DNA of 64,000 nucleotides, from positions 682,001-746,000 of the forward strand of contig NZ_WTYL01000001.1 of NCBI RefSeq assembly GCF_009828115.1, in the 5' to 3' direction. Every line of letters begins with the position of its first letter. Within the stretch, counting starts at the first letter, position 1. Below are positions 40,591 to 48,741 of the stretch, in pieces. The position numbers and the translations under genes are program-made. The notes under the pieces were generated by a model that saw only the letters and a program-made list of their open reading frames with translations, made no database searches and was not told the origin of the DNA. This DNA is from Allopontixanthobacter sediminis (GTDB lineage Bacteria; Pseudomonadota; Alphaproteobacteria; Sphingomonadales; Sphingomonadaceae).

Positions 40591-41352
40591 ATGGCCGAGC
40601 GGCCCTATATCGTCGGTAATTGGAAAATGAACGGTACGCGTTCGATGCTGTCCGAAGCGCGCGCCATCGACCGCGCATCGCAGCGCCTGATGAAGGTCGA
40701 GGTCGCGTTGGCGCCGCCTTTCACCTTGCTCCATGCCGTGCACAAGGAAGTCCAGCAGATCGGGGTCGGGGCGCAGGATTGTCATCCTGGTGAAGACGGT
40801 GCGTTCACCGGTGACGTGTCCGCATCGATGGTGCTGGATGCCGGCGCGAAATTCGTGATCCTCGGCCATAGTGAGCGCCGCCAGGCCCACGGCGAAGACG
40901 ACGCTCTGGTGAAAGCAAAGGCCACGGCTGCGCTGAATGCCGGCCTCAGGATCATCCTGTGCTGCGGCGAATCGGAAGAAATCCGCGATGCCGGCGAAGC
41001 GGAACAATTCGTCATCGACCAGCTCAAGGCTTCCATGCCCAAGATATCCGGTAACGTCGGCGAAGTGCTCACGGTCGCCTACGAACCGATCTGGGCAATC
41101 GGCACCGGGCGGACGCCAACGGCCGACGACATCGGATCGATGCACCGGGCAATCCGTGCGCTGCTGGTCGAGCTTTATGGCGAAGAAACCAGCGCTGCGG
41201 TGCGCATCCTGTATGGTGGATCGGTCAATCCGGGCAACGCTACCGAGTTGCTTGGTGCCGACGAAGTCGGCGGCGCGCTGGTTGGCGGCGCCAGCCTGAC
41301 TGCGGAAAGTTTCCTCGGCATCGTGCTGGCCGCGGCGGATTTGCCCGACTGA
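40591..41352 (+). CDS. tpiA: Triosephosphate isomerase
   Basis: This interconverts dihydroxyacetone phosphate and glyceraldehyde 3-phosphate; 253 residues. Motifs are VGNWKMNG at the N-terminus (catalytic Lys near residue 12), ILGHSERRQ (catalytic His near residue 94), VAYEPIWAIGTGRTPT (catalytic Glu near residue 168) and LYGGSVNPGNA near residue 209. A 241-base region separates it from the divergent PpiD-like gene and must hold both promoters. Confidence 0.98.
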   Translation: MAERPYIVGNWKMNGTRSMLSEARAIDRASQRLMKVEVALAPPFTLLHAVHKEVQQIGVGAQDCHPGEDGAFTGDVSASMVLDAGAKFVILGHSERRQAHGEDDALVKAKATAALNAGLRIILCCGESEEIRDAGEAEQFVIDQLKASMPKISGNVGEVLTVAYEPIWAIGTGRTPTADDIGSMHRAIRALLVELYGEETSAAVRILYGGSVNPGNATELLGADEVGGALVGGASLTAESFLGIVLAAADLPD

Positions 41353-41458
41353 CGCCTGACTGACATAAACTGCAGGACCGCGACAGGGTCAGCACGGCTT
41401 GCCCTTGTGGACGCTGGGCACTACATGGCCAATCAAGCAATCTAGAGAAGCAATTTTC

Positions 41459-41875
41459 ATGTCCCTATTTCTATTCCTCACCGTCCTTCAGGCCATAGTC
41501 GCCGCCGCATTGGTCGGCGTCATCCTGATGCAGCGCTCCGAAGGCGGCGGCCTCGGCATTGGCGGCGGCGGAAGCCCCGGCGGCCTGATGAGCGCGCGCG
41601 GTGCAGCGGATTTTCTCACCCGCGCCACGAAATGGCTCGCGATCACCTTCGTGGTCCTGTCGATCGTGATGGCCGCGGTTGCAGTGAAGACCACCACGGG
41701 TAGCGGCATCACCTCGACCCTCGACCGGACGGTGCCGGTCCAGCCCGATCCGCTTGCCGGACAGGCTGGCGCACAGCCGGGCGCGGCGACCGGCACTGCA
41801 ACTGGTCCGGGCGAAACCGCTCCCGGTCAGCCCGAACCGGCACCCGCCGATCCGCTCGCAGACGTTACCCAGTAA
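41459..41875 (+). CDS. secG: Preprotein translocase subunit SecG
   Basis: This is an accessory subunit of the SecYEG channel, 138 residues from ATG 41459. The family motif ALVGVILMQRSEGGGLGIGG follows the first membrane helix, and a second helix lies at about 57-75 (WLAITFVVLSIVMAAVAVKT). The C-terminal third is a Pro/Ala/Gln-rich tail typical of alphaproteobacterial SecG. It lies between tpiA and pyrG, a common alphaproteobacterial order. Confidence 0.95.
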   Translation: MSLFLFLTVLQAIVAAALVGVILMQRSEGGGLGIGGGGSPGGLMSARGAADFLTRATKWLAITFVVLSIVMAAVAVKTTTGSGITSTLDRTVPVQPDPLAGQAGAQPGAATGTATGPGETAPGQPEPAPADPLADVTQ

Positions 41876-41967
41876 CGCGCGATTTCGTTCATAGCTGTGG
41901 ATTGCGGCAATTCGCCGCTGCAATTCGCTTGCCCCGACTCCATTTGGAACCTTAAGGCCCAAATCCC

Positions 41968-43602
41968 ATGGCGCGGTTCATTTTTATTACCGGCGGCGTG
42001 GTTTCCTCGCTCGGCAAAGGTCTGATGGCAGCAAGCCTCGCGGCGTTGCTGCAGGCGCGTGGCTACAAAGTCCGTATTCGCAAGTTCGACCCTTATCTCA
42101 ATGTCGATCCGGGCACTATGAGCCCGTATCAGCATGGCGAAGTCTATGTGACGGATGACGGGGCCGAAACCGATCTCGACCTGGGCCATTACGAGCGGTT
42201 CACCGGCGTATCGGCGCGGCAATCGGACAATGTGACCAGCGGCTGGATTTACCAGAAGATCATCGCCCGCGAACGCCGCGGCGATTATCTCGGCGCAACC
42301 GTGCAGGTGATTCCCCATGTCACCGACGCCATCAAGCAGTTTGCCCTCGCTGAAACCGAAGACCTCGATTTCGTGCTCTGCGAAATCGGCGGGACCGTGG
42401 GCGACATCGAATCGCTGCCGTTTATGGAAGCGATCCGGCAACTGCGGAACGAGTTGGAGCCGCTGCAGACACTGAGCGTCCATGTCACGCTGGTGCCCTA
42501 CATCGCGGCGGCAGGCGAGTTGAAGACCAAGCCGACGCAGCATTCGGTGCGCGAACTGGCCGGTCTCGGGATCAAGCCGGACATCCTGCTGTGCCGCAGC
42601 GAGCATTTCATTCCGCAGACCGAACGCAACAAGATTGCTCAGTTCTGCAACGTTCGCCCCGAAGCGGTCATTCCCGCGCTCGACGCGCCGTCGATTTACT
42701 CGGTACCGCTGCAATATCACGAGGAAGGCCTCGATACGCAGGTCCTGCGCAGTTTCGGGATCACCGATGCGCCGGACCCGGACCTCGCGCGCTGGCTCGA
42801 TGTGACCGACCGGTATTTCCATCCCGAAGGCGAGGTGACGATCGGCGTGGTCGGCAAGTATGTCGGTCTGCAGGACGCCTACAAATCCCTCAACGAAGCG
42901 CTGATCCACGGCGGGCTGGCCAATCGGGTCAAGGTCAACATCCGCTGGATCGACGCCGAAATTTTCGAGCAGGCCGACGGCGACATTACCGCACAGCTTG
43001 AACCGCTTCACGCGATCCTGGTGCCAGGGGGCTTCGGCGAACGCGGATCGGAGGGCAAGATCGCCAGTGTCCGCTTCGCCCGGGAACGCAATGTGCCGTT
43101 CTTCGGGATCTGCCTGGGTATGCAGATGGCCTGCATCGAAGGCGCGCGGGCCGTAGGGCACAGCGCCGCTTCCTCCACCGAATTCGGCATCACCGACGAA
43201 CCGGTGGTCGGAATCATCACCGAATGGATGAGCAAGGAAGGCTTGCAGCAACGCGAAGCAGGCGGTGACCTTGGCGGCACGATGCGGCTGGGCGCTTATC
43301 CCGCGAAACTGGCGGGCAACAGCCATGTCAGCGCTATCTACGGCGGCGCGACCGAGATTTCCGAACGCCATCGCCACCGCTACGAAGTGAACGTCGCGTA
43401 CCGCGAGGCCCTGGAATCCGACGGCCTGGTGTTTTCCGGCATGTCCCCGGACGGATTGTTGCCCGAAATTGTCGAGCGGCCCGATCATCCATGGTTCGTT
43501 GGTGTCCAGTTCCACCCGGAACTAAAGTCGCGCCCGTTTGATCCGCATCCGCTGTTCAGCGGTTTCATCGCTGCAGCGGTACACCAGTCACGCCTTGTCT
43601 AA
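41968..43602 (+). CDS. pyrG: CTP synthase
   Basis: This amidates UTP to CTP using glutamine; 544 residues. The synthetase P-loop is [20 protein letters not shown] at the N-terminus, followed by [20 protein letters not shown] and the family-specific [11 protein letters not shown]. The glutaminase domain has its nucleophile in [11 protein letters not shown] near residue 380 and the His/Glu pair in [12 protein letters not shown] near residue 515. It starts 92 bases after secG; a hairpin ends it. Confidence 0.98.
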   Translation: MARFIFITGGVVSSLGKGLMAASLAALLQARGYKVRIRKFDPYLNVDPGTMSPYQHGEVYVTDDGAETDLDLGHYERFTGVSARQSDNVTSGWIYQKIIARERRGDYLGATVQVIPHVTDAIKQFALAETEDLDFVLCEIGGTVGDIESLPFMEAIRQLRNELEPLQTLSVHVTLVPYIAAAGELKTKPTQHSVRELAGLGIKPDILLCRSEHFIPQTERNKIAQFCNVRPEAVIPALDAPSIYSVPLQYHEEGLDTQVLRSFGITDAPDPDLARWLDVTDRYFHPEGEVTIGVVGKYVGLQDAYKSLNEALIHGGLANRVKVNIRWIDAEIFEQADGDITAQLEPLHAILVPGGFGERGSEGKIASVRFARERNVPFFGICLGMQMACIEGARAVGHSAASSTEFGITDEPVVGIITEWMSKEGLQQREAGGDLGGTMRLGAYPAKLAGNSHVSAIYGGATEISERHRHRYEVNVAYREALESDGLVFSGMSPDGLLPEIVERPDHPWFVGVQFHPELKSRPFDPHPLFSGFIAAAVHQSRLV

Positions 43603-43612
43603 AGCGTAGCAG

Positions 43613-43630
43613 TGCGCCCGGTTGGGCGCA
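43613..43630 (+). terminator. Hairpin after pyrG
   Basis: A 7-bp stem TGCGCCC / GGGCGCA around a GGTT loop starts 11 bases after the pyrG stop. There is only a weak T-rich tail (CAATCTGTTG), so it is a probable rather than certain terminator. Confidence 0.55.
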
Positions 43631-43969
43631 GACAATCTGTTGAACGACTGCGCATTTTTCAGTCAAACCGGCTAATCTAGCTGGACGAAACCTTCACAGG
43701 TTAACCATAGCTATTTCTGTTCTTTCTTTTTTCATTATTTTGCCGCATTATACTTTCAGCAAGTAATTCCCTTGGGGGCGCGGTTGAATTGCTTGAGCGG
43801 GATAATTTTCAGCTTGTCCCGGGCTTCATCGTCTTCTGCGACCCGGACGATGAGACCCGGACATGGCAGCACTCCGGTGCTGCGGGGGCGTTTCCTTGTG
43901 ATTCGCCCCCACTTGATTCCTGCGGACGCATGTCGGCAAATCCACGCCACGTGGCTTTACAAAGTAAAA
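43631..43969. other. Intergenic region between pyrG and hsp20 without a convincing gene
   Basis: The first third is AT-rich (around 43700-43745, TTCTTTCTTTTTTCATTATT). From about 43744 an open frame runs on the plus strand to 43998 with a possible TTG start at 43789 (LERDNFQLVPGFIVFCDPDD), but it has no ribosome-binding site, runs into the hsp20 terminator and matches nothing I know. It may be a gene remnant. I see no RNA gene or repeat. Confidence 0.4.
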
Positions 43970-43995
43970 CGGCCCGCTCCCTAAGGAGCGAGCCG
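43970..43995 (-). terminator. Rho-independent terminator of hsp20
   Basis: Arms CGGCCCGCTCC and GGAGCGAGCCG pair over 11 positions with one mismatch around a CTAA loop. Read on the minus strand the hairpin is followed by TTTTACTTTG, a fair T tract, 24 bases past the hsp20 stop. Confidence 0.75.
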
Positions 43996-44019
43996 TAACA
44001 CCCGAATAAAAAACGTTAT

Positions 44020-44520
44020 TCAGGCTGCGTTGGCATCGCCTTGCGCAATCGCGCCATGACTTTCGTCATCGGTCTTGACGATTTCGAGATTGGTGTGACC
44101 GTTAACCGCTATCTTCTTGGGTTTCATCGCTTCGGGCACTTCGCGTACCAGGTCGATGTTGAGCAAGCCGTCTTCCAGGCGGGCATTTTCCACCCGCACG
44201 AAATCGGCCAGTTCAAACCGGCGCTCGAAGCCGCGATTGGCTATCCCGAGATGAAGCATTTCGCCATCGACTTCGCTTTCGTCGTGCTTCTTGCCTTGGA
44301 CGACCAGCAGGTTCTGCTGCGCGGTTATGTCGATATCGGCGGGCTTGAAGCCGGCCACGGCGAGCGTGATGCGGTAATTGTCTTCGCCCTGCTTCTGAAT
44401 GTTGAAGGGCGGGTAATTGTCACCGCCGCCGCTGTTGCGGGCTTGGCTCTCCAGCAGGTCGAACAAACGGTCGAAGCCTACGGTTGAACGGCGGTAGGGG
44501 GTAAAATCAAGACGTGACAT
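44020..44520 (-). CDS. Small heat-shock protein, Hsp20/alpha-crystallin family (IbpA-like)
   Basis: This is an ATP-independent chaperone that holds unfolding proteins; 166 residues from ATG 44520. The N-terminus MSRLDFTPYRRSTVGFDRLF is typical of alphaproteobacterial class A sHSPs. The alpha-crystallin domain spans about 38-130 (PPFNIQKQGEDNYRITLAVA, FKPADIDI, and the closing ARLEDGLLNIDLV), followed by a short C-terminal tail. A sigma-32-like promoter and a ROSE-type hairpin that hides the ribosome-binding site lie upstream, so transcription and translation both appear heat-controlled. Divergent from grxC. Confidence 0.94.
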   Translation of the reverse strand: MSRLDFTPYRRSTVGFDRLFDLLESQARNSGGGDNYPPFNIQKQGEDNYRITLAVAGFKPADIDITAQQNLLVVQGKKHDESEVDGEMLHLGIANRGFERRFELADFVRVENARLEDGLLNIDLVREVPEAMKPKKIAVNGHTNLEIVKTDDESHGAIAQGDANAA

Positions 44521-44525
44521 CGTTA

Positions 44526-44548
44526 CAAATTCTCCATTGAGCAATTTG
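44526..44548 (-). promoter_or_regulatory. ROSE-like RNA thermometer hairpin at the hsp20 ribosome-binding site
   Basis: In the minus-strand 5' leader, CAAATT pairs with AATTTG and CTC with GAG, leaving the G of TTGCTC opposite the Shine-Dalgarno side. The GGAG Shine-Dalgarno (44532-44535) is thus buried 11 bases before the ATG. The TTGCTC/GGAG combination is the hallmark of ROSE elements of alphaproteobacterial hsp20 genes. A second small hairpin (CCGC-ATAA-GCGG, 44561-44572) lies upstream in the leader. Confidence 0.72.
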
Positions 44549-44621
44549 ACTGGACACAGCCCGCTTATGCGGCACCATGTCGGCGAAACCCCGTACCCAT
44601 TGCGGCGCACGAGGCGTGACA

Positions 44622-44652
44622 CTAAAATAGGAACCGACCCGGGCCTTGCAAG
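44622..44652 (-). promoter_or_regulatory. Candidate heat-shock (RpoH) promoter for hsp20
   Basis: On the minus strand CTTGCAAGG (44644-44652) and CCTATTTTAG (44622-44631) are separated by 12 bases, close to the RpoH pattern CTTG-N-CCNNATNT. It predicts a leader of about 95 bases, a suitable length for a ROSE thermometer. The -10 match is imperfect. Confidence 0.5.
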
Positions 44653-44695
44653 ATTTCCTCCATAGAAAATCTGCGTGCCCAAAAAAGGAAACCGA

Positions 44696-44956
44696 ATGAC
44701 TCCCCCCAAAATCGATATCTATACCAAATTCGGCTGCGGATACTGTTTCCGCGCCAAGCAGTTACTCGACCGCAAGGGCGCCGAGTACAACGAACACGAT
44801 GTGACCCTCGGCGGCCCGAAGAAAGACGAGATGCTGTCCCGCGCGCCGGATGCACGGACTGTACCGCAAATTTTCATAGGCGATACGTACGTTGGCGGAT
44901 CGGACGAACTGACCGCGCTCGACCTTAGCGGCAAGCTTGACGAATTGCTGGGATAG
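44696..44956 (+). CDS. grxC: Glutaredoxin 3
   Basis: This is a small dithiol redox protein that reduces disulfides with glutathione in the cytoplasm; 86 residues from ATG 44696, which has AAAGGAAACC upstream. The active site CGYC is at about residues 13-16 (FGCGYCFRAK), the cis-Pro motif is RTVPQIFIGD near residue 55 and the glutathione-binding YVGGSDEL is near residue 67. It is followed after 13 bases by the nitrilase-family gene, a frequent pairing in alphaproteobacteria. Confidence 0.96.
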   Translation: MTPPKIDIYTKFGCGYCFRAKQLLDRKGAEYNEHDVTLGGPKKDEMLSRAPDARTVPQIFIGDTYVGGSDELTALDLSGKLDELLG

Positions 44957-44969
44957 ACAGGTTCAAGAG

Positions 44970-45794
44970 ATGCCGCGCGCCGCAATTTTGCAGATGACTA
45001 CCGGGATCGATCCCGCACGAAATGCTGCGGCAATTGTTGCCGCTGTGGCCGCAGCAAAGTCGGGCGGGGCGGAGATATTGTTCACTCCCGAAATGTCCGG
45101 ATTGCTCGACCGGAACCGCGTGCGCGCCGGTCCGAAGATCGTCGCCGAAGCGGAAAACCCGGTGCTTGCCGCTGTGCGCGATGCGGCCCGCGAAAATGGA
45201 CTGTGGGTTGCGCTCGGTTCGCTCGCCGTTGCTGGCGAGGGCGGGGCCTGGGCCAACCGTTCGCTGGTGATCGACGACGATGGCCATATCGCCGCGCGCT
45301 ACGACAAGATGCACATGTTCGATGTTGATCTCGACAGCGGTGAAAGTTGGCGGGAATCGAATGCGTTCAAGGCCGGAGACGCGGTGGTGACCACGGAAAC
45401 CCCGGTCGGCCGGCTTGGCCTGACCATCTGTTACGACCTGCGGTTTCCCGCGCTGTTCGATGCGCTGGGCAAGGCGGCGTGCGATATCATCGCCATCCCC
45501 GCTGCCTTCACCGTCCCCACCGGCCGGGCGCATTGGCATGTGCTGCAGCGCGCCCGGGCCATTGAAGCGAGCGCGTTCGTGGTTGCCGCCGCCCAGGTCG
45601 GTGAACACGAGGATGGGCGCCGGACGTACGGACACAGCCTGGTTGTCGATCCGTGGGGCGAAGTGCTGCTCGATATGGGCGAACAACCCGGGCTGGGCTT
45701 TGCCGAGATCGACCTGTCGCGCGTCTGTGAGGTGCGCAAACAGCTTCCGAGCCTTGCCAACCGGCGTGAAATGTCCAAGTCGCGTATTCAATGA
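44970..45794 (+). CDS. Carbon-nitrogen hydrolase (nitrilase superfamily)
   Basis: This encodes 274 residues from ATG 44970. The Glu-Lys-Cys triad is visible: Glu in LFTPEMSG near residue 40, Lys in ARYDKMHMFD near residue 112, and Cys in LTICYDLRFP near residue 152. The sequence is close to the Nit2/deaminated-glutathione amidase group, which would repair glutathione derivatives and fits its place after grxC, but the substrate is inferred. Its stop overlaps the start of the DUF1178 gene by 4 bases. Confidence 0.9.
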   Translation: MPRAAILQMTTGIDPARNAAAIVAAVAAAKSGGAEILFTPEMSGLLDRNRVRAGPKIVAEAENPVLAAVRDAARENGLWVALGSLAVAGEGGAWANRSLVIDDDGHIAARYDKMHMFDVDLDSGESWRESNAFKAGDAVVTTETPVGRLGLTICYDLRFPALFDALGKAACDIIAIPAAFTVPTGRAHWHVLQRARAIEASAFVVAAAQVGEHEDGRRTYGHSLVVDPWGEVLLDMGEQPGLGFAEIDLSRVCEVRKQLPSLANRREMSKSRIQ

Positions 45795-46261
45795 TCGTAT
45801 TCGACCTTTGCTGCACAACCGGACACCGATTCGAAGGCTGGTTCGGCTCGACCGCCGACTTCGACACGCAGGGCGCGAACGGTATGCTGACGTGTCCCGA
45901 ATGCGGTTCGCCGGATGTAACGAAAGCGCCGATGGCCCCCTCGGTGCCGGCCAAGGGCAATCGCCGAAGTGAGGCTGCTCCAAGCGCCAGCTCGCCGAGG
46001 CCGATGTCGAATGCCGAAATGGCTCCCGAGGTGGTAAAAGCGATGAAGGCGCTCGCGAAAGCGCAGGCCAAGGCGCTCAAGGACAGCACTTGGGTCGGGG
46101 ATAAATTCGCCGAGAAATCGCGGGCGATGCATTACGGCGAGGCCGACAGCGCAACGATCCACGGACAGGCCACGATCAAGGAGGCCAAGGAACTGGCCGA
46201 CGAAGGCATTTCTGTCGCGCCGCTGCCATTCCCGATCGCACCGCCGGAAGATGTGAACTGA
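45791..46261 (+). CDS. DUF1178 family protein
   Basis: This encodes 156 residues of a soluble protein. The N-terminal MIVFDLCCTTGHRFEGWFGS and LTCPECGSPDVTKAP motifs, with conserved Cys residues, match DUF1178, a family almost restricted to alpha- and betaproteobacteria; the Cys set could bind a metal. The middle is a low-complexity linker. The C-terminus, including AMHYGEADSATIHGQAT, is characteristic. It is co-translated with the nitrilase gene (ATGA overlap). Function is unknown. Confidence 0.9.
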   Translation: MIVFDLCCTTGHRFEGWFGSTADFDTQGANGMLTCPECGSPDVTKAPMAPSVPAKGNRRSEAAPSASSPRPMSNAEMAPEVVKAMKALAKAQAKALKDSTWVGDKFAEKSRAMHYGEADSATIHGQATIKEAKELADEGISVAPLPFPIAPPEDVN

Positions 46262-46301
46262 TTGCAAGCGCGCCGCGACCACTCTAAACGACGCTGCGAG
46301 T

Positions 46302-46378
46302 GCGCCCGTAGCTCAGCCGGATAGAGCACCAGATTCCTAATCTGGGGGCCACAGGTTCAAATCCTGTCGGGCGCACCA
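46302..46378 (+). tRNA. tRNA-Arg, anticodon CCT
   Basis: A 77-base cloverleaf with encoded CCA. The acceptor stem GCGCCCG pairs with CGGGCGC, the D arm is GCTC/GAGC, and the anticodon stem CCAGA/TCTGG encloses TTCCTAA with anticodon CCT (46336-46338) reading AGG. The T arm is ACAGG-TTCAAAT-CCTGT. Confidence 0.97.
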
Positions 46379-46552
46379 TTTGTTCGAGCGAAGGCCGGAG
46401 TGCACTTCGAACATCTGCCCTGATTTTCAATCTTGATCAGCCTTCGGCTGCATGGGCAGGTTGGAACTGCCCAGGCGATACACAGCCAACTCTGCGTGTG
46501 GCAATCGGAACTTCTTCGGACGGACTCGGTTGAAAACAAAAGGAGAAAAATT

Positions 46553-46723
46553 ATGGGCTGGCTTTGGAGCCTCGTAACGATCCTCGGACCGATACTACTG
46601 ATTGTCGCAATTGTCTGGACTACGATACGGGTCCGCGGCGGCAGTCGATCCGGCTATCGGCGGGCTGAGCAAAGCGCACGGGATGTTCGCGATGATATCG
46701 CGCGTGACGAGGAGAGAGAGTAA
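46553..46723 (+). CDS. Small single-span membrane protein
   Basis: This encodes 56 residues from ATG 46553, preceded by AGGAG at 46541-46545, a good ribosome-binding site. Residues 3-25 (WLWSLVTILGPILLIVAIVW) form a membrane helix. The rest is Arg/Asp/Glu-rich (SARDVRDDIARDEERE) and would be cytoplasmic. It looks like the small CcoQ-like or stress-type peptides found in many alphaproteobacteria, but I cannot place it. It stands alone, 174 bases after the tRNA; that spacer shows nothing else clear. Confidence 0.7.
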   Translation: MGWLWSLVTILGPILLIVAIVWTTIRVRGGSRSGYRRAEQSARDVRDDIARDEERE

Positions 46724-46759
46724 CTTCCCTTTTGCCGACACGCGGCGTTTACAATTCAG

Positions 46760-47839
46760 TCAATCCAGTACCAGCGGCCCATGATTTAGATGGGGCAGGA
46801 CGTGCCGCGCGAACAGGTCGCATTCGGCGGCGTGCGGATAGCCTGACAGGATGAACGCATCCATGCCTTCCGCCTGGTAGGCGCGCAGCTTGGCCAGCAC
46901 CTGGTCGGGATTGCCGACAATCGCCGCGCCGCAGCCCGACCGTGCACGGCCGATACCGGTCCACAGATTGTCCTCGACGAAACCATCATCGGCCGCTGCC
47001 TCGCGCAATTCCGTCTGCCGCCCAACGCCTGCGGTGGCTGCGTCGAGTGACTTGTTGCGGATAGCCGCGCCAGTTTGGTCATCGAGCTTCGAAAGCAGCC
47101 GCGCCGCATAGGCCCTCGCTTCGTCCTCGGTCTCGCGCACGATGACATGGGCGCGGTAGCCGAATTTGAGGGTACGTCCATGGTTCGCTGCCCTGCGGGT
47201 CAGGTCGCTGACAACTTCGCGAACCTTGTCCATCGTGTCCGGCCACATCAGGTAGACATCGGCGGCCTCGGCGGCGGCTTCGCGGGCCGCGGGGCTGAGG
47301 CCGCCGAAATAGAGCGGCGGACATTTGCCCGACAGCGTCGTCATGCGTGGTGGGTCGAGTTCTAGGTCGTAGAATTCACCGTGATGGGACAGGTGCTCGC
47401 CGTTCAGCATGGTCTTGAGGATTTTCATCACCTCGACCGTGCGGGCATAACGCGGCTCGCTGTCCAGTTGCTGCCCCGGCAAGTCGGAAGAGATAATGTT
47501 GACGGTCAGCCGGCCGCCCAAAATCCGGTCGAGCGTGGCGATCCGCCGCGCCAGCTGCGGCGGCCAGTCCTCGCCGATGCGCACCGCCATCAGCAGCCGC
47601 ATGCGCTGAAGATACGGCGCGATTGCGGCGGCGAAGACGGTGGTGTCGAGTCCCAATTGGTAGCCGGACGGAAGCAGGATGTTGTCGAACCCGCCCTTTT
47701 CAGCGGTCAGCGCGATGTTGCGGCAGTGCTCCCAGCTCGATTGGAGCATCGGGTCGGGCTGTCCGAGAAATTCGTAGTCGTCGTCGCACAAGGCCGAGAA
47801 CCAGCTGACTTCGCAGGGTTTGTCTACAAAATTGGTCAT
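46760..47839 (-). CDS. SsuD-like FMNH2-dependent alkanesulfonate monooxygenase, probable sulfoquinovose monooxygenase (SmoC-like)
   Basis: This is a bacterial luciferase-like flavin-dependent monooxygenase, 359 residues from ATG 47839. Family markers are DNILLPSGYQLG near residue 50, RRIATLDRILGGRLTVNIIS near residue 98, PPLYFGGLSPAAREAAAEAA near residue 175, the SsuD-type FGYRAHVIVRETEDEARAYA near residue 225 and IVGNPDQVLAKLRAYQAEGM near residue 310. SsuD-type enzymes split C-S bonds of sulfonates, giving an aldehyde and sulfite. In this cluster the expected substrate is sulfoquinovose and the product 6-oxo-glucose, as for SmoC of Agrobacterium; that is inference from context. It needs FMNH2, which the FMN reductase at 54470 could supply. 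Last gene of the leftward operon. Confidence 0.85.
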   Translation of the reverse strand: MTNFVDKPCEVSWFSALCDDDYEFLGQPDPMLQSSWEHCRNIALTAEKGGFDNILLPSGYQLGLDTTVFAAAIAPYLQRMRLLMAVRIGEDWPPQLARRIATLDRILGGRLTVNIISSDLPGQQLDSEPRYARTVEVMKILKTMLNGEHLSHHGEFYDLELDPPRMTTLSGKCPPLYFGGLSPAAREAAAEAADVYLMWPDTMDKVREVVSDLTRRAANHGRTLKFGYRAHVIVRETEDEARAYAARLLSKLDDQTGAAIRNKSLDAATAGVGRQTELREAAADDGFVEDNLWTGIGRARSGCGAAIVGNPDQVLAKLRAYQAEGMDAFILSGYPHAAECDLFARHVLPHLNHGPLVLD

Positions 47840-48741
47840 GGCAAATTCTCCCCGCGCGAGGCGACCAGAACGTCGTACCAATCGTTCCTCGTCCATGTGA
47901 TGTCATAGGCCGCTGCCGCTTCAGCGATGCGGCCGGGGTTCTGGGTTCCGACAATCGGGATGATCCCGGCGGGATGCGCCATCAGCCAGCTGTAGGCGGC
48001 AGCGGTGCGGGTTGCGCCCTGCGCCTCGGCCACCGTGTCGAGCGCGGCGGCGACCGCGTGTTCCCGAGCGCTGCCTGGATCGGCAATCCGCCCACCGCCG
48101 AGCGGCGACCATGCCATCACCGTCAGATTATGCTGCATCGCCATGTCGAGTTCGCCGTTCTCGACCGGGGCGAGGCATAGCGGCGAGATTTCGGGTTGGG
48201 TGCTCGCCAGCGGCAAGTCGAGGAAGCTTTGCAGAGCCTTGATCTGGGGGAGGGTATAGTTCGAAACACCCAGCGCGCGGACCTTGCCCGCCTTGACGGC
48301 GCGGTGCAGCGTCTCGGCGAGTTCGTGCGGATGGGTCAGGATGTCGGGCCGGTGAACCTGCCATAAATCCAGCACATCCGTGCCGAGCCGGGCGAGCGAA
48401 GCATCGATGGCCGCGGTCAAATAACCCGCGCTGCTGTCATAGGGCCGCGGGGGAATGATCCCGCCTTTGGACGCCAGCACCATCTTGCCGCGGAGTGAAG
48501 GGTTCGCGCTAAGGATACGGCCCAACAGCGTTTCCGCATCGCCGAAACCGTCAGTACCGTTGAAACCGTAGATATCGGCCGTGTCGAAGAAATTGATCCC
48601 GCTGTCGAGCGCCGCCTCGATCAGACGCAGGCCTTCATCGGGTGTACCAGCGAACCGCCACATGCCCCATGCAAGGCCGGAAACTTCGATACCGCTCTTG
48701 CCCAACGGGCGCAGGCGCGGCGGGGAGGGCAGGTTGGTCAT
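47836..48741 (-). CDS. Aldo-keto reductase, candidate 6-oxo-glucose reductase (SmoB-like)
   Basis: This is an NADPH-dependent aldo-keto reductase with a TIM barrel, 301 residues. The catalytic tetrad is complete: D53 and Y58 (NFFDTADIYGF), K92 (KMVLASKGG) and H130 (LDLWQVHRPD). The NADPH-binding end shows PIVGTQNPGRIAEA near residue 265. Beside the monooxygenase its likely job is to reduce the 6-oxo-glucose released by desulfonation to glucose, as SmoB does; this is inferred from position, not from a specific residue. It overlaps the LacI gene and the monooxygenase gene by 4 bases each. Confidence 0.85.
   Translation of the reverse strand: MTNLPSPPRLRPLGKSGIEVSGLAWGMWRFAGTPDEGLRLIEAALDSGINFFDTADIYGFNGTDGFGDAETLLGRILSANPSLRGKMVLASKGGIIPPRPYDSSAGYLTAAIDASLARLGTDVLDLWQVHRPDILTHPHELAETLHRAVKAGKVRALGVSNYTLPQIKALQSFLDLPLASTQPEISPLCLAPVENGELDMAMQHNLTVMAWSPLGGGRIADPGSAREHAVAAALDTVAEAQGATRTAAAYSWLMAHPAGIIPIVGTQNPGRIAEAAAAYDITWTRNDWYDVLVASRGENLP

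Noticed and set aside
43789-43998. Small ORF with TTG start between pyrG and hsp20
   Set aside because: No ribosome-binding site, overlaps the hsp20 terminator and shows no known motif; at best a remnant.
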